From Candidatus Bathyarchaeota archaeon (GTDB lineage Archaea; Thermoproteota; Bathyarchaeia; TCS64), in assembly GCA_014729945.1 (NCBI GenBank), contig WJJC01000225.1:1-64000 (forward strand): DNA of 64,000 bases, read 5' to 3'. Made by a program: the position numbers and the translations under genes. Below the pieces are notes generated by a model. The model did not search any database, was not told the origin of the DNA, and saw nothing but the letters and a program-made list of their open reading frames with translations. Within the stretch, counting starts at the first letter, position 1. Each line of letters begins with the position of its first letter. Below are positions 33,512 through 42,342 of this stretch, in pieces.

Positions 33512-34815
33512 TCCAGAACAGTTAACCCCGGATAAATAGGATAAGCCGAGACCAATTCATCCACCTCAGCCTTAACAGCCTCAAGCAGTGAAACATCCTC
33601 ATAACCCCGGAGCACTGATGCAATACACTGAGCCAGATGCTGCATCTCAGAAACCCCCATACCCCGACTAGTAACAGCAGGAGTCCCCAATCGGAGCCCA
33701 GACGGGTTAAAAGGACTAGCCTCATCAAAAGGCACACTATTCTTATTCACAGTAATACCCGCCCTATCCAGCGCATGTTGAAGCTTCTTACCCTTACCAC
33801 CCAGCCCCATGGGCCGCAAATCAATCAACATCAAGTGATTATCGGTGCCATCAGTAACCAACTTAACCCCCAGACTCATCAACTCCTCAGCCAAAGACTC
33901 AGCGTTCCTCACAATCTGCTTCGCATAATCTCGGAACCCAGGCTTTAACGCCTCCTTGAAAGCCACAGCCTTCGCAGCGATCACATGATCATGAGGCCCA
34001 CCCTGCAACCCGGGGAAGACGGCGCTATCAATAAGCCCCGCCAAGTTCTTCCTAGAATCCTCATGGTATAGATCATGATAAGGATCCTCCTCTCTGCACA
34101 TAATGATGGCTCCACGGGGACCCCGAAGGCTCTTATGAGTTGTCGTGGTCACCACATCAGCACAACCTACAGGGCTCGGATGAACTCCGCCCACAATCAA
34201 CCCAGCGATATGACTAATATCCGCAACATGATAAGCATCAACCTCCTTAGCGATCTCTTCGAACTCCTCAAAAGGCAGCTCCCGTGGATAAGCCGTCAAG
34301 CTACTGATAATCATCTTGGGTTTCTCAGCCTTAGCTACTCGCCTCACCTCATCCATGTCAAGGCGCTCAGTCTCCCTGTCCACATAGTATGGAACCAAGT
34401 CATAATGCATCCCACTGAAGTTCACAGGACTACCGTGAGTCAAGTGCCCACCGCAACTGAGATCCATCCCCATAAATCGGTCTCCCAGCTCAAGCAGGGC
34501 CATGAAAACAGCGTGATTCGCTGGACTACCACTATAAGGCTGCACATTCACATGCTCAGCGCCGAAAAGCATCTTAGCCCGCTCAATCGCCAGAGACTCG
34601 ACGGTATCCACGTTCTTCTGGCCACCATAATAACGCTTACCAGGATACCCTTCACTATATTTGTTAGTGAAAACGCTACTCATAGCCTGCATAACGGCGC
34701 GAGAAACAAAGTTCTCAGATGGAATAAGCTCCACCCCGTGCTTAATCCTATCAACTTCACTCACAATCGCCTTATAGATCTCCGGATCCTCATCACGCAG
34801 CGAATTCATCAACAT
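33508..34815 (-). CDS. glyA: Serine hydroxymethyltransferase
   Basis: 435 aa, the usual archaeal length. It makes glycine from serine, passing a one-carbon unit to a folate or tetrahydromethanopterin. ELIPSENFVSRAVMQAM, NKYSEGYPGKRYYGG, NVQPYSGSPANHAVF and the PLP-lysine motif VTTTTHKSLRGPRG are all present, with FPGLQGGPHDHVIAAKA after them. The archaeal folding LGTPAVTSRGMG is at the end. The start is the ATG preceding LMNSLRDEDPEIY; a second Met (MNSL) is possible. Confidence 0.96.
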   Translation of the reverse strand: MLMNSLRDEDPEIYKAIVSEVDRIKHGVELIPSENFVSRAVMQAMSSVFTNKYSEGYPGKRYYGGQKNVDTVESLAIERAKMLFGAEHVNVQPYSGSPANHAVFMALLELGDRFMGMDLSCGGHLTHGSPVNFSGMHYDLVPYYVDRETERLDMDEVRRVAKAEKPKMIISSLTAYPRELPFEEFEEIAKEVDAYHVADISHIAGLIVGGVHPSPVGCADVVTTTTHKSLRGPRGAIIMCREEDPYHDLYHEDSRKNLAGLIDSAVFPGLQGGPHDHVIAAKAVAFKEALKPGFRDYAKQIVRNAESLAEELMSLGVKLVTDGTDNHLMLIDLRPMGLGGKGKKLQHALDRAGITVNKNSVPFDEASPFNPSGLRLGTPAVTSRGMGVSEMQHLAQCIASVLRGYEDVSLLEAVKAEVDELVSAYPIYPGLTVLD

Positions 34816-34871
34816 ACTTTAAATCTAGTTGGGCACGTCAAACAGATACTTAAATCCTTTCACAGGGAAAA

Positions 34872-35477
34872 TCAACGCTTAATAGCTGTAAAAACACGGT
34901 AACCACTCTGCTTAGCCAAGACATCACACGTATCAAAGACGTCAAGGAAGAAACTCTCCAAGAGATTACCACCCTTATTACTCTGAATAACCATCTGAAG
35001 CCTCCCCCCATCCACAAGACGATCATAAGCACCCGAAACCATGGGATATACCACATCATGCATCCCAGCCGAGATAGGGGGATTAGAGACAATACTATCA
35101 AAAACAAGGCCACCTAGAGACTCATACAAGTCACCCTCATAAACCTCACAGTTCTCAAGCCCAAGCCGCTCCACGTTAATCCCAGTAAGCTGCACCGCTC
35201 TACGGTTAATATCACTCAGATAAACCCTCAAATCCGGCTCCAGTGATGCAGCCACTATACCGATTACCCCAATACCACACCCAAGGTCGAGAAAATCCCC
35301 CTCCTTCGGAATAATCATATTCTCCACAAGGACACGTGTACCCGTATCCACACGCTTGGAGCTAAAAACGCCGCCAGAGGTAATAAAACTGAAACGCCTG
35401 CCGCGTAGATAAGTGATTATCTTTCCCCGTTCATCACGTGAATGAGGTTTCTTTGAAAAATAATGATCATGAGACAA
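34872..35477 (-). CDS. RsmC-like class I methyltransferase
   Basis: 201 aa. SFITSGGVFSSKRVDTGTRVLVENM is followed by the AdoMet motif I FLDLGCGIGVIGIVA, acidic motif VYLSDINRRAVQLTG, and the NPPI-type motif DSIVSNPPISAGMHDV, as in 16S rRNA guanine-N2 (RsmC/RlmG) and small archaeal rRNA-methyltransferase-like proteins. The substrate is probably RNA. TTG start, 9 bp after the cbf5 stop, so probably in one operon with it. Confidence 0.83.
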   Translation of the reverse strand: MSHDHYFSKKPHSRDERGKIITYLRGRRFSFITSGGVFSSKRVDTGTRVLVENMIIPKEGDFLDLGCGIGVIGIVAASLEPDLRVYLSDINRRAVQLTGINVERLGLENCEVYEGDLYESLGGLVFDSIVSNPPISAGMHDVVYPMVSGAYDRLVDGGRLQMVIQSNKGGNLLESFFLDVFDTCDVLAKQSGYRVFTAIKR

Positions 35478-35486
35478 GGCTTAGTC

Positions 35487-36467
35487 CTACCACATCTTCG
35501 GGTAAACACCGCTTGGCATCAAGACCCGCTCAATAGTAGCGGCGATCCCATTATCAGCTGCCTGAATCTTGCCGCTGCTCATATCCGCCTTCATTAACGC
35601 CACTGCCTCCCCCTTCAGAGTCAAGACCAGTACAAGATCATTTACCTGAATACCAGCCTCATACCGGAGAATACCTGGAACCGCTAACTGCGCCCCACTA
35701 CATATAGCCTCCACCGCCGAGTCCCTGATCCAGATCTTGGGTAACAACTGGGCAGCGTCCTCATATGGGCGAATAATCTCCCGCATAAGTGATTCATCTC
35801 CCTCCTTCAAGAGATCTACTGCCTCACTAAGATCATACAAAGTATACATATCATCCTCAGTGAAAGGCCCACTACGAGACCTTCGAAGCTCCTGCATATG
35901 AGCACCACACCCCATCAACTCACCCGCATCATAACACAGTTTACGAATATACGTACCACTCTGGCACCCCACCTTAAAGAGCCAGTTCTTACCATCCCCC
36001 TCAAGAAAATCAATATAATAGATATAACGAGTCCTCAACCTACGTGAGACACTGCTCCTAACAGGGGGACGCTGATAGATCTCACCAGTTAACTCACCGA
36101 GGATACTCTTGACTGTCGTCTCTGAGACATCATCATGAGTACGCATAACACAGATATACTCCTTACCTGAATCCAGTAATGCCTGAACAATCTTGGTGCT
36201 ATTCTGAAGAGTAACAGGCAAAACACCTGTAACCTTGGGGTCAAGGGTTCCACCGTGACCCACCTTATCAAGCTCAAGAAGCTTCTTGATCCAAGCGGCC
36301 ACCTCGTGGCTAGTAGGTCCACTGGTCTTGTCTATCACAAGCATCCCGTATTGAATATACTGGTTTAATGGCCTATCTTCTGGGTAGCAACCATACTCTG
36401 GATTTGTCTCCTCTATTGCTTTCACTCGAACTTCTCGGGTTATCTCCCAGGCTGGCCTCTTAGACAT
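35487..36467 (-). CDS. cbf5: tRNA/rRNA pseudouridine synthase Cbf5 (dyskerin homolog)
   Basis: 326 aa. The catalytic loop GHGGTLDPKVTGVLPV holds the essential Asp (~77). KTSGPTSHEVAAWIKKLL, RPPVRSSVSRRLRTR and GTYIRKLCYDAGELMG are typical of archaeal Cbf5, which works with Nop10, Gar1 and L7Ae on H/ACA guides. The C-terminal PUA domain (IWIRDSAVEAICSGAQLAVPG; ATIERVLMPSGVYPKMW) is intact. Gene order cbf5-methyltransferase suggests an RNA-modification unit. Confidence 0.96.
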   Translation of the reverse strand: MSKRPAWEITREVRVKAIEETNPEYGCYPEDRPLNQYIQYGMLVIDKTSGPTSHEVAAWIKKLLELDKVGHGGTLDPKVTGVLPVTLQNSTKIVQALLDSGKEYICVMRTHDDVSETTVKSILGELTGEIYQRPPVRSSVSRRLRTRYIYYIDFLEGDGKNWLFKVGCQSGTYIRKLCYDAGELMGCGAHMQELRRSRSGPFTEDDMYTLYDLSEAVDLLKEGDESLMREIIRPYEDAAQLLPKIWIRDSAVEAICSGAQLAVPGILRYEAGIQVNDLVLVLTLKGEAVALMKADMSSGKIQAADNGIAATIERVLMPSGVYPKMW

Positions 36468-36590
36468 AGATTACCATCACACAGGCGGCTCTTTTAAAGA
36501 GATAGGATCAAACATCACATCTCTCAACTATCCTAGGGATATTTCATATTCACGGGATATAAAACATTAAAACAAGTCCATCACAATCAG

Positions 36591-37769
36591 TTGATAACCA
36601 AAATGGTTACGAGAGAGACAACTAGAAGGCTGATGATAGAGAAACAAGGATTGCATTTAAACCAGGATAACCCTGGTAAGGAACATGTATATGAGACAAT
36701 AGAAAATATAGGCTGCCTCCAGATAGACACCATTAACGTGGTTGAACGCGCCCACTACCTCACACTATGGAGCAGACTAGGCAACTATCGAAAAAAGAAC
36801 CTAGACTCCCTCGCTTACGAAGACCGCAAACTATTCGAGTACTGGGCTCACGCCGCCTCTTACATCCCAATCAAACATTACCGATACTATACCCACGCCA
36901 TGAATGAGAGAAAAAAAGAACTGCTCACCAGACTCAAGAAAAGAACAGGAAAAGGCAGAGAACTGGTAAACAGGGTACTCAACCGGATCAAGAAAGAGGG
37001 TCCATTATCTTCCTCAGATTTCAAGTCCAAGAAAAAGGGAAAAAGCGGCTGGTGGAACCGCAAAGAGGAGAAAGTCGCTATGGATTACCTTTATGGAGCC
37101 GGGGTTCTCTCAGTCTCAAATAGAGTTAATTTCCAGAAATATTATGATCTTACAGAAAACGTAATACCGGCAAGCATTGATAAGACGCCTCCAAGTGAAG
37201 AAGAGAGAGTCTGGTTTTTCATTAAGAAAACAATGGATTGCCTTGGCGTGATACAGCCAAGTGATGCACGGGAGTATTATCAAAATAAATCAGTCAGATT
37301 AGGAAAAACATCTTCCCAGATCGAGAAAATAATCAGAGAAAAAGATACAGTAAACATCGATATTGAGAAAACCCCCAACTATTATTGTCTCCCAGAAGAC
37401 GCATCAAGACTAGAAGAGATAGACGACGACTTTGATCATGATAGAGTAAACATGCTGGTCTACTTTGATAACTTCATGTGGAACAGGCAGAGAATCCAGA
37501 TACTATTCCAGTTTGAACCCAAGCTAGAAATCTACCTACCTAAAGATGAACGAGTCTACGGATACTACCATCTACCAGTTCTCCACGGAGACCAAATTGT
37601 CGCACGGATCGAGCCAAAAATGGATCGTAGCGAAAACAAGCTGATAATCAGAGGCTACTGGACCGAAGAAGGATTCAAAGAAACAGAAGATTATAGAGAT
37701 AAACTTGAGAAAAAACTGGAAGCCTTTGCAGCCTTCCATAAAGCAGAACAAATTGAATGGTTAAGCTAA
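36591..37769 (+). CDS. AlkX/YcaQ-like winged-helix DNA glycosylase family protein
   Basis: 392 aa, normal length. IENIGCLQIDTINVVERAHYLTLWSRL carries the QxD motif (Q-I-D, AlkX subtype) of the HTH_42 family, and LFEYWAHAASYIPIKHY is the most conserved stretch. DNFMWNRQRIQILFQFEPKLEIYLP, then VYGYYHLPVLHGDQIVARIEPK, is the C-terminal family block. Members unhook interstrand crosslinks or remove alkylated bases; activity here is not proven. The start is TTG; an ATG 4 codons on (MVTRET) is equally plausible. Confidence 0.83.
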   Translation: MITKMVTRETTRRLMIEKQGLHLNQDNPGKEHVYETIENIGCLQIDTINVVERAHYLTLWSRLGNYRKKNLDSLAYEDRKLFEYWAHAASYIPIKHYRYYTHAMNERKKELLTRLKKRTGKGRELVNRVLNRIKKEGPLSSSDFKSKKKGKSGWWNRKEEKVAMDYLYGAGVLSVSNRVNFQKYYDLTENVIPASIDKTPPSEEERVWFFIKKTMDCLGVIQPSDAREYYQNKSVRLGKTSSQIEKIIREKDTVNIDIEKTPNYYCLPEDASRLEEIDDDFDHDRVNMLVYFDNFMWNRQRIQILFQFEPKLEIYLPKDERVYGYYHLPVLHGDQIVARIEPKMDRSENKLIIRGYWTEEGFKETEDYRDKLEKKLEAFAAFHKAEQIEWLS

Positions 37770-38549
37770 ATTGTCGGGTTTCTTCATGAGCTTGGTCTCT
37801 AGCTCTGGTTCACCCTTTAGCTTGACCACAAACTCGTATGCTGCCTCTGCTGCTTCATGTTGTCCTTCGATCAAGAATATCTTGCAGCCCTCACCGCCGT
37901 CAATGCCACCCCCAGCTATGGGTATGACCTCAACTCCGAAGAGCTGCTTGAAAGCCTCCATCTCCGTGATAACCTGACCATTGATAACCATCATGCCACA
38001 GGGCCAACCCATGGCTTTATCCACCACATTAGCCCCCATCTGTATCGATACATCGGACAAACTAATGGGCACAAGCTTCTCCAGACCAGCCGGGATAATG
38101 CACTGGATACCATTCCTCACAATGTGTCCCCAAGCGGTCCCGATGGTTCCACCCCCAGACCCGTGCAATAGAACACCGGCTGCGCCAAAGGGATCAATGG
38201 CGTTAGCTCCCTTGATGAAAACATCATCTGGGCCCATCTTGGATAGATATGGTACAAGTTCCGGTGTAGTGCATTTGGTTACCTCGCCACCCTCTAATAC
38301 ATAGTGCTTGTATCTTCCATCTGCAACAGTAATACCGCAGCCCTCATCGGTCACAACGCCGGCTGTAAACATACCTTTGTCCGGTATCTCTTTTCCCAGT
38401 AATTCTTCAGCCACGTAACCAGTAGTAGTGCTAGTGGCAATAATTATCGTGCTATTCTTGTACGCGTACTGTACATTCTCCATGAAGGCAACTGCTCTCG
38501 CGATTAGCCTCTTACCTTCAGCCGGAGTTAGTGTTAACTGTACTTTCAT
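37761..38549 (-). CDS. Conserved-looking protein, unknown function
   Basis: 262 aa, soluble. It is rich in glycine-containing turns: AEGKRLIARAVAF, IIIATSTTTGYVAEELLG, DDVFIKGANAIDPFGAAGVLLHGSGGG, IPAGLEKLVPISL, GWPCGMMVINGQVIT, IPIAGGGIDGGEGCKIFLIEG. The character suggests a nucleotide or small-molecule-binding alpha/beta fold with invariant-looking glycines and is strikingly well preserved. I cannot name the family with confidence. The stop overlaps the AlkX-like gene by 9 bp, tail to tail. Confidence 0.65.
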   Translation of the reverse strand: MKVQLTLTPAEGKRLIARAVAFMENVQYAYKNSTIIIATSTTTGYVAEELLGKEIPDKGMFTAGVVTDEGCGITVADGRYKHYVLEGGEVTKCTTPELVPYLSKMGPDDVFIKGANAIDPFGAAGVLLHGSGGGTIGTAWGHIVRNGIQCIIPAGLEKLVPISLSDVSIQMGANVVDKAMGWPCGMMVINGQVITEMEAFKQLFGVEVIPIAGGGIDGGEGCKIFLIEGQHEAAEAAYEFVVKLKGEPELETKLMKKPDNLA

Positions 38550-38745
38550 TCAATACCCCTCAATGTATGAGATTTGACTGTAACCTCTTTTAAAAAGATA
38601 GCCCCAAGGGATCAACTGAAGCTCTAAGACTCCAAACATATTATAGTATTATGATTAAATCATCGAGCGCGTAGAAATGTGTGACATGTATTAAATAAGC
38701 ATAATTAAAACGACATTATTTACACGTAAACGAAAAAGTTGAAGT

Positions 38746-39543
38746 TTACTCAGCAGCACCCTCGGCTAATGCCTCGGCAAATATCTCACCGAAATCAGTC
38801 AAGGAAACTACCTTCATCTTGCTTCCCTTCTCAGCATCAATCAAGCCCTTCATCTCAAGCTTTGAGATAATCCTGCTAAACCGGTTACGAAGGGTACTAT
38901 TAGCAGCCTTGTAACCAAACCAACGAATAATATCACTGATGCTATCCGATTCTCCACCATGTTCATAGAGAAGGACAAGTAGCTTCTTCTCTCGTTCCCA
39001 CTCCTTCTCCTCATGCTTGCTACTGGGTTCAAGACGATACCCCGGTAACTTTAACTCGATAGGCTCTCTGCTATCCTGTTCCCTGTTACGCTCAAACCAT
39101 TCCTCAAACTCTGGGTCACCGGGTTTACCCTCAACGTACCATGCCGGCTCCTTGGAGGGAACACTGTATACTCTTGCGTTACTAAACATTAACGCGGTTG
39201 TTAGAGCAATACCCATAGTGAGGTTGGTAGTGCTGGTTATATCAATTAGTACATCCTCGCCTTTTTCTCGTGCTTGATGAAGTATCTTGTACAGGGTACG
39301 GAAACCGCTCCTCTGCTCGGTTGGGTTATAGGGAACCATTATTGGATCCAGTATCTCAAGTTTATCCCTGAGCTCCTCAGCATTAGTCTTACTCATATAG
39401 CTAAACACGTGAGGCCCATCATCTACGCCGGGTTCACTGTATAATAGATATAGCTTCGTAATTCCATGGATCTTACTCCAGTAACGTACCCCGTCAAAAG
39501 CCCTCCGGTAATGCGTTCCAACTAGACAAACGATGATGGTCAT
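38746..39543 (-). CDS. CARF-like (DUF6293/HFX_2341-type) winged-helix regulator
   Basis: 265 aa. The N-terminal ~130 residues look like a Rossmann/CARF-type sensor (MTIIVCLVGTHYRRAFDGV; GITKLYLLYSEPG; VLIDITSTTNLTMGIALTTALMF). These resemble Csa3 and DUF6293 proteins that bind cyclic oligoadenylates or nucleotides. The C-terminal part is a wHTH (KLLVLLYEHGGESDSISDIIRWFG; RFSRIISKLEMKGLI). No CRISPR or cas gene is visible nearby. A 30-bp dyad lies 73-103 bp upstream of its start, near its own TATA box (~39593-39606). It could control itself or the divergent nrd genes. Confidence 0.65.
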   Translation of the reverse strand: MTIIVCLVGTHYRRAFDGVRYWSKIHGITKLYLLYSEPGVDDGPHVFSYMSKTNAEELRDKLEILDPIMVPYNPTEQRSGFRTLYKILHQAREKGEDVLIDITSTTNLTMGIALTTALMFSNARVYSVPSKEPAWYVEGKPGDPEFEEWFERNREQDSREPIELKLPGYRLEPSSKHEEKEWEREKKLLVLLYEHGGESDSISDIIRWFGYKAANSTLRNRFSRIISKLEMKGLIDAEKGSKMKVVSLTDFGEIFAEALAEGAAE

Positions 39544-39592
39544 TGAGTTACACCAAACAATTCAGTATTCTTCAAATTAAGTAGATCAGATA

Positions 39593-39606
39593 GAATATAT
39601 AAAATC
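39593..39606 (-). promoter_or_regulatory. TATA-like promoter of the CARF-like regulator
   Basis: GATTTTATATATTC on the minus strand is the clearest archaeal TATA element in the nrd-regulator intergenic region. It lies about 55 bp before the start codon. Confidence 0.4.
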
Positions 39607-39616
39607 TCTCGAAACG

Positions 39617-39646
39617 ATTCATAAAACAGACAATTATTTTATGAAT
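39617..39646. promoter_or_regulatory. Perfect 10-bp inverted repeat, 10-bp spacer (probable operator)
   Basis: ATTCATAAAA (39617-39626) and TTTTATGAAT (39637-39646) are perfect inverted copies. Arm centres are 20 bp apart, about two helical turns, as for a dimeric winged-helix protein. The element lies between the regulator gene and nrdD, next to the regulator's TATA box. It is AT-rich and could instead be an ordinary stem-loop. Confidence 0.55.
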
Positions 39647-39798
39647 ACGTGACAATCACCAATATACTTGTTTTATCGTAATCATTCTCCCAAACCATCT
39701 TATGGGTATTATGCAACAAATCGTCACTGCTAAATACGACGATTCACGACATATACCAACTAGGATTAGTGTGCGTCACACATTTAACACACTAGAGG

Positions 39799-40065
39799 TT
39801 GCGTAAAATGAAAATTACAGTATATTCACTGCCTGATTGCCCAAAATGTGATAAATTAAAAAAATTCTTAAAATCAAAGGATATAGAATTTTCATCAGAG
39901 TGGTTTGATACCGATAACCAAGCTGATTTTGTAATGAGGAATGTATTCGGAAACCCACCGATTCTATCTCTTGGAAAAAAAGAGAAAGTAAAACCCTCCG
40001 AGGAACTGTTTGAGGGGGAAATATTGAATGAAGAGAGAGTCTTGGAGATGTTAAATCTTGGCTAA
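39799..40065 (+). CDS. Glutaredoxin/NrdH-like thioredoxin-fold protein
   Basis: 88 aa. KITVYSLPDCPKCDKLKKFL opens with the C-P-K-C active-site motif (~14-17). FSSEWFDTDNQADFV, then VFGNPPILSLGKKEK, gives the cis-Pro-like turn of the thioredoxin fold. It may supply electrons or act with nrdD. It overlaps nrdD by 8 bp, so they are translated together. Too short to be thioredoxin itself. NrdH or a small glutaredoxin are the options. Confidence 0.78.
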   Translation: MRKMKITVYSLPDCPKCDKLKKFLKSKDIEFSSEWFDTDNQADFVMRNVFGNPPILSLGKKEKVKPSEELFEGEILNEERVLEMLNLG

Positions 40066-42304
40066 GTATAGAGATCTGCCGCAGTATCAGAGAAAGATAG
40101 ACGAATTTTTCACGGACAGTCTATTCATGGGTATGCCCATGGTACACACCACTGACGGGTACCTGATTCCATGGGACAAGTCACGCATCGTAGACATGCT
40201 TCAAAAAGAAACCCAACTCGCCGAGAAAATGTTCGACATACCCGCCATAAGCGACCTAACAGCAGAAAAGATCGCCGACGAGGTAGAACGAAGATTCAAA
40301 CTGACCAAACCCAGATTCGTCTCAGGCCCCATGATAAGAGAAGTAACGAACAATCTACTCCTTGAATGGAGCCATGAAGTACCCGAATTCGGGATATACA
40401 GAAACCTGCTCACAAGAGTAGGTGCCCCAGTATATGACGCCTACCAGATCGATACAGGAAGCGGCTTCGAATCAAAGGAGAACGCCAATTTACAGCCAAA
40501 CCCCGAGACCGTTCACAAAAAGAAGGCAGACAGACTCAGCAAAGAACAGTATCTATTATTAATGGACCCAAAGCTCGCTACAGCCCACACACATGGAGAC
40601 ATCCACATACACACACTGGAATACTTCGGGACAAGGCCCTTCTGTCAAGACTGGGACCTTAGATACTTCCTCTACTATGGACTAGTTCCAGATGGACAGG
40701 GATTCCGAAGCAGCGTAGCTGGCCCAGCACAACAACCAGAGGTAGCAGTACTTCACAGCGTAAAGGTGCTTGCAGCAGGCCAGACCAACTTCAGCGGAGG
40801 ACAAGGATTCATGTACTACACCCTGTTCCTCGCACCCTTCCTACGCGGATTATCATACAAGAAGGTAAAACAGCTAGCCCAGATGATGTTCTACGAGCTA
40901 ACCCAGACCTATGTAACCCGTGGAGGACAACTCGTATTCAGTAACATACAGCTACCTATGGGTGTACCGGATATCTGGAAAGACGTACCAGCGGTAAAAA
41001 GAGGACAGGTAGGCCCCGAGACTTATGGTGACTACGAGGACGAGGTCCAGATGTTCTTCAGGGCCATCAACGAAGTAGCATTAGAAGGAGACTTTTGGGG
41101 TAAACCATTCAACTTCCCCAAGAACGAGAACTATATCTCACCAGAGTTCTTCAAACCAGAATACGATGACCTCTGGCTACTGGTCCATGAGGCGGTAAGC
41201 AAATTCGGTTCACCATACTTCGATAACATGCTACCAGCCTACAGAGGCTACGGAAACGGGATAAGCTGCTATCAGTGCTGTGCATACCAATTCGCGAACA
41301 CACCCGAGACAGATGAAAACTTCCACGAGAAACTATGGTTCCAAGACGGAATGCACTTCAGCATGGGAGGATGGCAGGTAGTCAGCCTTAACATGCCAAG
41401 AATGGCGTATCAGGCTAATGGAGACTACGATAAACTACTGGCCATGGCCAAAGAAAATATGAGATTATCAATGGGAGTATTCGATGCGAAGAGAAGATGG
41501 ATGGACAAAGCGATTAGCAGTAACATGGTTCCATTCGCCACTCAAACCCCGCGGGACCCACGTACAGGTGAGAAAGGCCCACCAGCCGTAGACTTCAACG
41601 AACTGGTAAACGTAATCGGAGTAGTAGGAGTCAACGAGATGGTCCAGTACTTCACCGGAAACCAGTTACATGAATCAGATGACGCGGTTCGCCTAGCTGT
41701 AAGACTACTACTGGACATGGAAAAATTCAGAAAGGGGTTAGAGATGAGAAGCGGCTCAAAGGTGATGCTCGCAAGGACACCGGCAGAATCCACCGCTCAG
41801 ACATTCGCCGTAGCAGACCTTGTAAGCCCAGATTACAAACAAATGGCCCGCGAAATGGTAAAAGGAGACACAACAACCATTCAGAGCCTAAGCAAGAAAC
41901 GAGACGCCCCCGTCTACTACAGCAATGGCACACACACATATGTAGGCGCCAAGATCCCACTGGGAAAGAAAATAGACATAGAACACAAGTTCTTCCCCAT
42001 ACTCAGCGGCGGAAACATATTCCACGCATGGATAGGTGAAAGCAGCAGCGATCCAGAAGCCCTCTACAAACTAACCCAACGTATAGCCCGAAACAGCCAG
42101 ATAGGATACTTCAGCTACACCAAGGACCTAACAGTATGCAGTGACTGCCAGACCACAGTAGCTGGAATGCTAAACACTTGTCCAACATGTGGCTCCAGCA
42201 AAATCCGTCACTGGAGCAGGATAACTGGATACTATACCGATATTACGGGCTGGAACGAGGGCAAACGCCAAGAATTAATGGACAGATATAGAGTAACTAT
42301 CTAA
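40058..42304 (+). CDS. nrdD: Anaerobic ribonucleoside-triphosphate reductase (glycyl radical)
   Basis: 748 aa. It reduces ribonucleoside triphosphates to dNTPs anaerobically. The N-terminus resembles an ATP-cone (DGYLIPWDKSRIVDMLQKE; SGPMIREVTNNLLLEW). The core includes ATAHTHGDIHIHTLEYF and YTLFLAPFLRGLSYKKVKQL, and the disulfide-type cysteines lie in GISCYQCCAYQF. The C-terminal zinc ribbon is CSDCQTTVAGMLNTCPTCGS, and RITGYYTDITGWNEGKRQEL carries the glycyl-radical Gly. No activase (nrdG) is adjacent. TTG start by overlap with the glutaredoxin-like gene. Confidence 0.94.
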   Translation: MAKYRDLPQYQRKIDEFFTDSLFMGMPMVHTTDGYLIPWDKSRIVDMLQKETQLAEKMFDIPAISDLTAEKIADEVERRFKLTKPRFVSGPMIREVTNNLLLEWSHEVPEFGIYRNLLTRVGAPVYDAYQIDTGSGFESKENANLQPNPETVHKKKADRLSKEQYLLLMDPKLATAHTHGDIHIHTLEYFGTRPFCQDWDLRYFLYYGLVPDGQGFRSSVAGPAQQPEVAVLHSVKVLAAGQTNFSGGQGFMYYTLFLAPFLRGLSYKKVKQLAQMMFYELTQTYVTRGGQLVFSNIQLPMGVPDIWKDVPAVKRGQVGPETYGDYEDEVQMFFRAINEVALEGDFWGKPFNFPKNENYISPEFFKPEYDDLWLLVHEAVSKFGSPYFDNMLPAYRGYGNGISCYQCCAYQFANTPETDENFHEKLWFQDGMHFSMGGWQVVSLNMPRMAYQANGDYDKLLAMAKENMRLSMGVFDAKRRWMDKAISSNMVPFATQTPRDPRTGEKGPPAVDFNELVNVIGVVGVNEMVQYFTGNQLHESDDAVRLAVRLLLDMEKFRKGLEMRSGSKVMLARTPAESTAQTFAVADLVSPDYKQMAREMVKGDTTTIQSLSKKRDAPVYYSNGTHTYVGAKIPLGKKIDIEHKFFPILSGGNIFHAWIGESSSDPEALYKLTQRIARNSQIGYFSYTKDLTVCSDCQTTVAGMLNTCPTCGSSKIRHWSRITGYYTDITGWNEGKRQELMDRYRVTI

Positions 42305-42342
42305 CATCTCCCTTTTTTAGTAACACACTTATTTTTCATTGT

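Noticed and set aside
34075..34902. Long plus-strand frame over SHMT and methyltransferase
   Set aside because: Antisense shadow caused by the A+C-rich + strand; motifs are all on the minus strand.
39650..39798. NrdR-type box upstream of nrdD
   Set aside because: No pair of the bacterial NrdR sequence is present; the only strong dyad is at 39617-39646.
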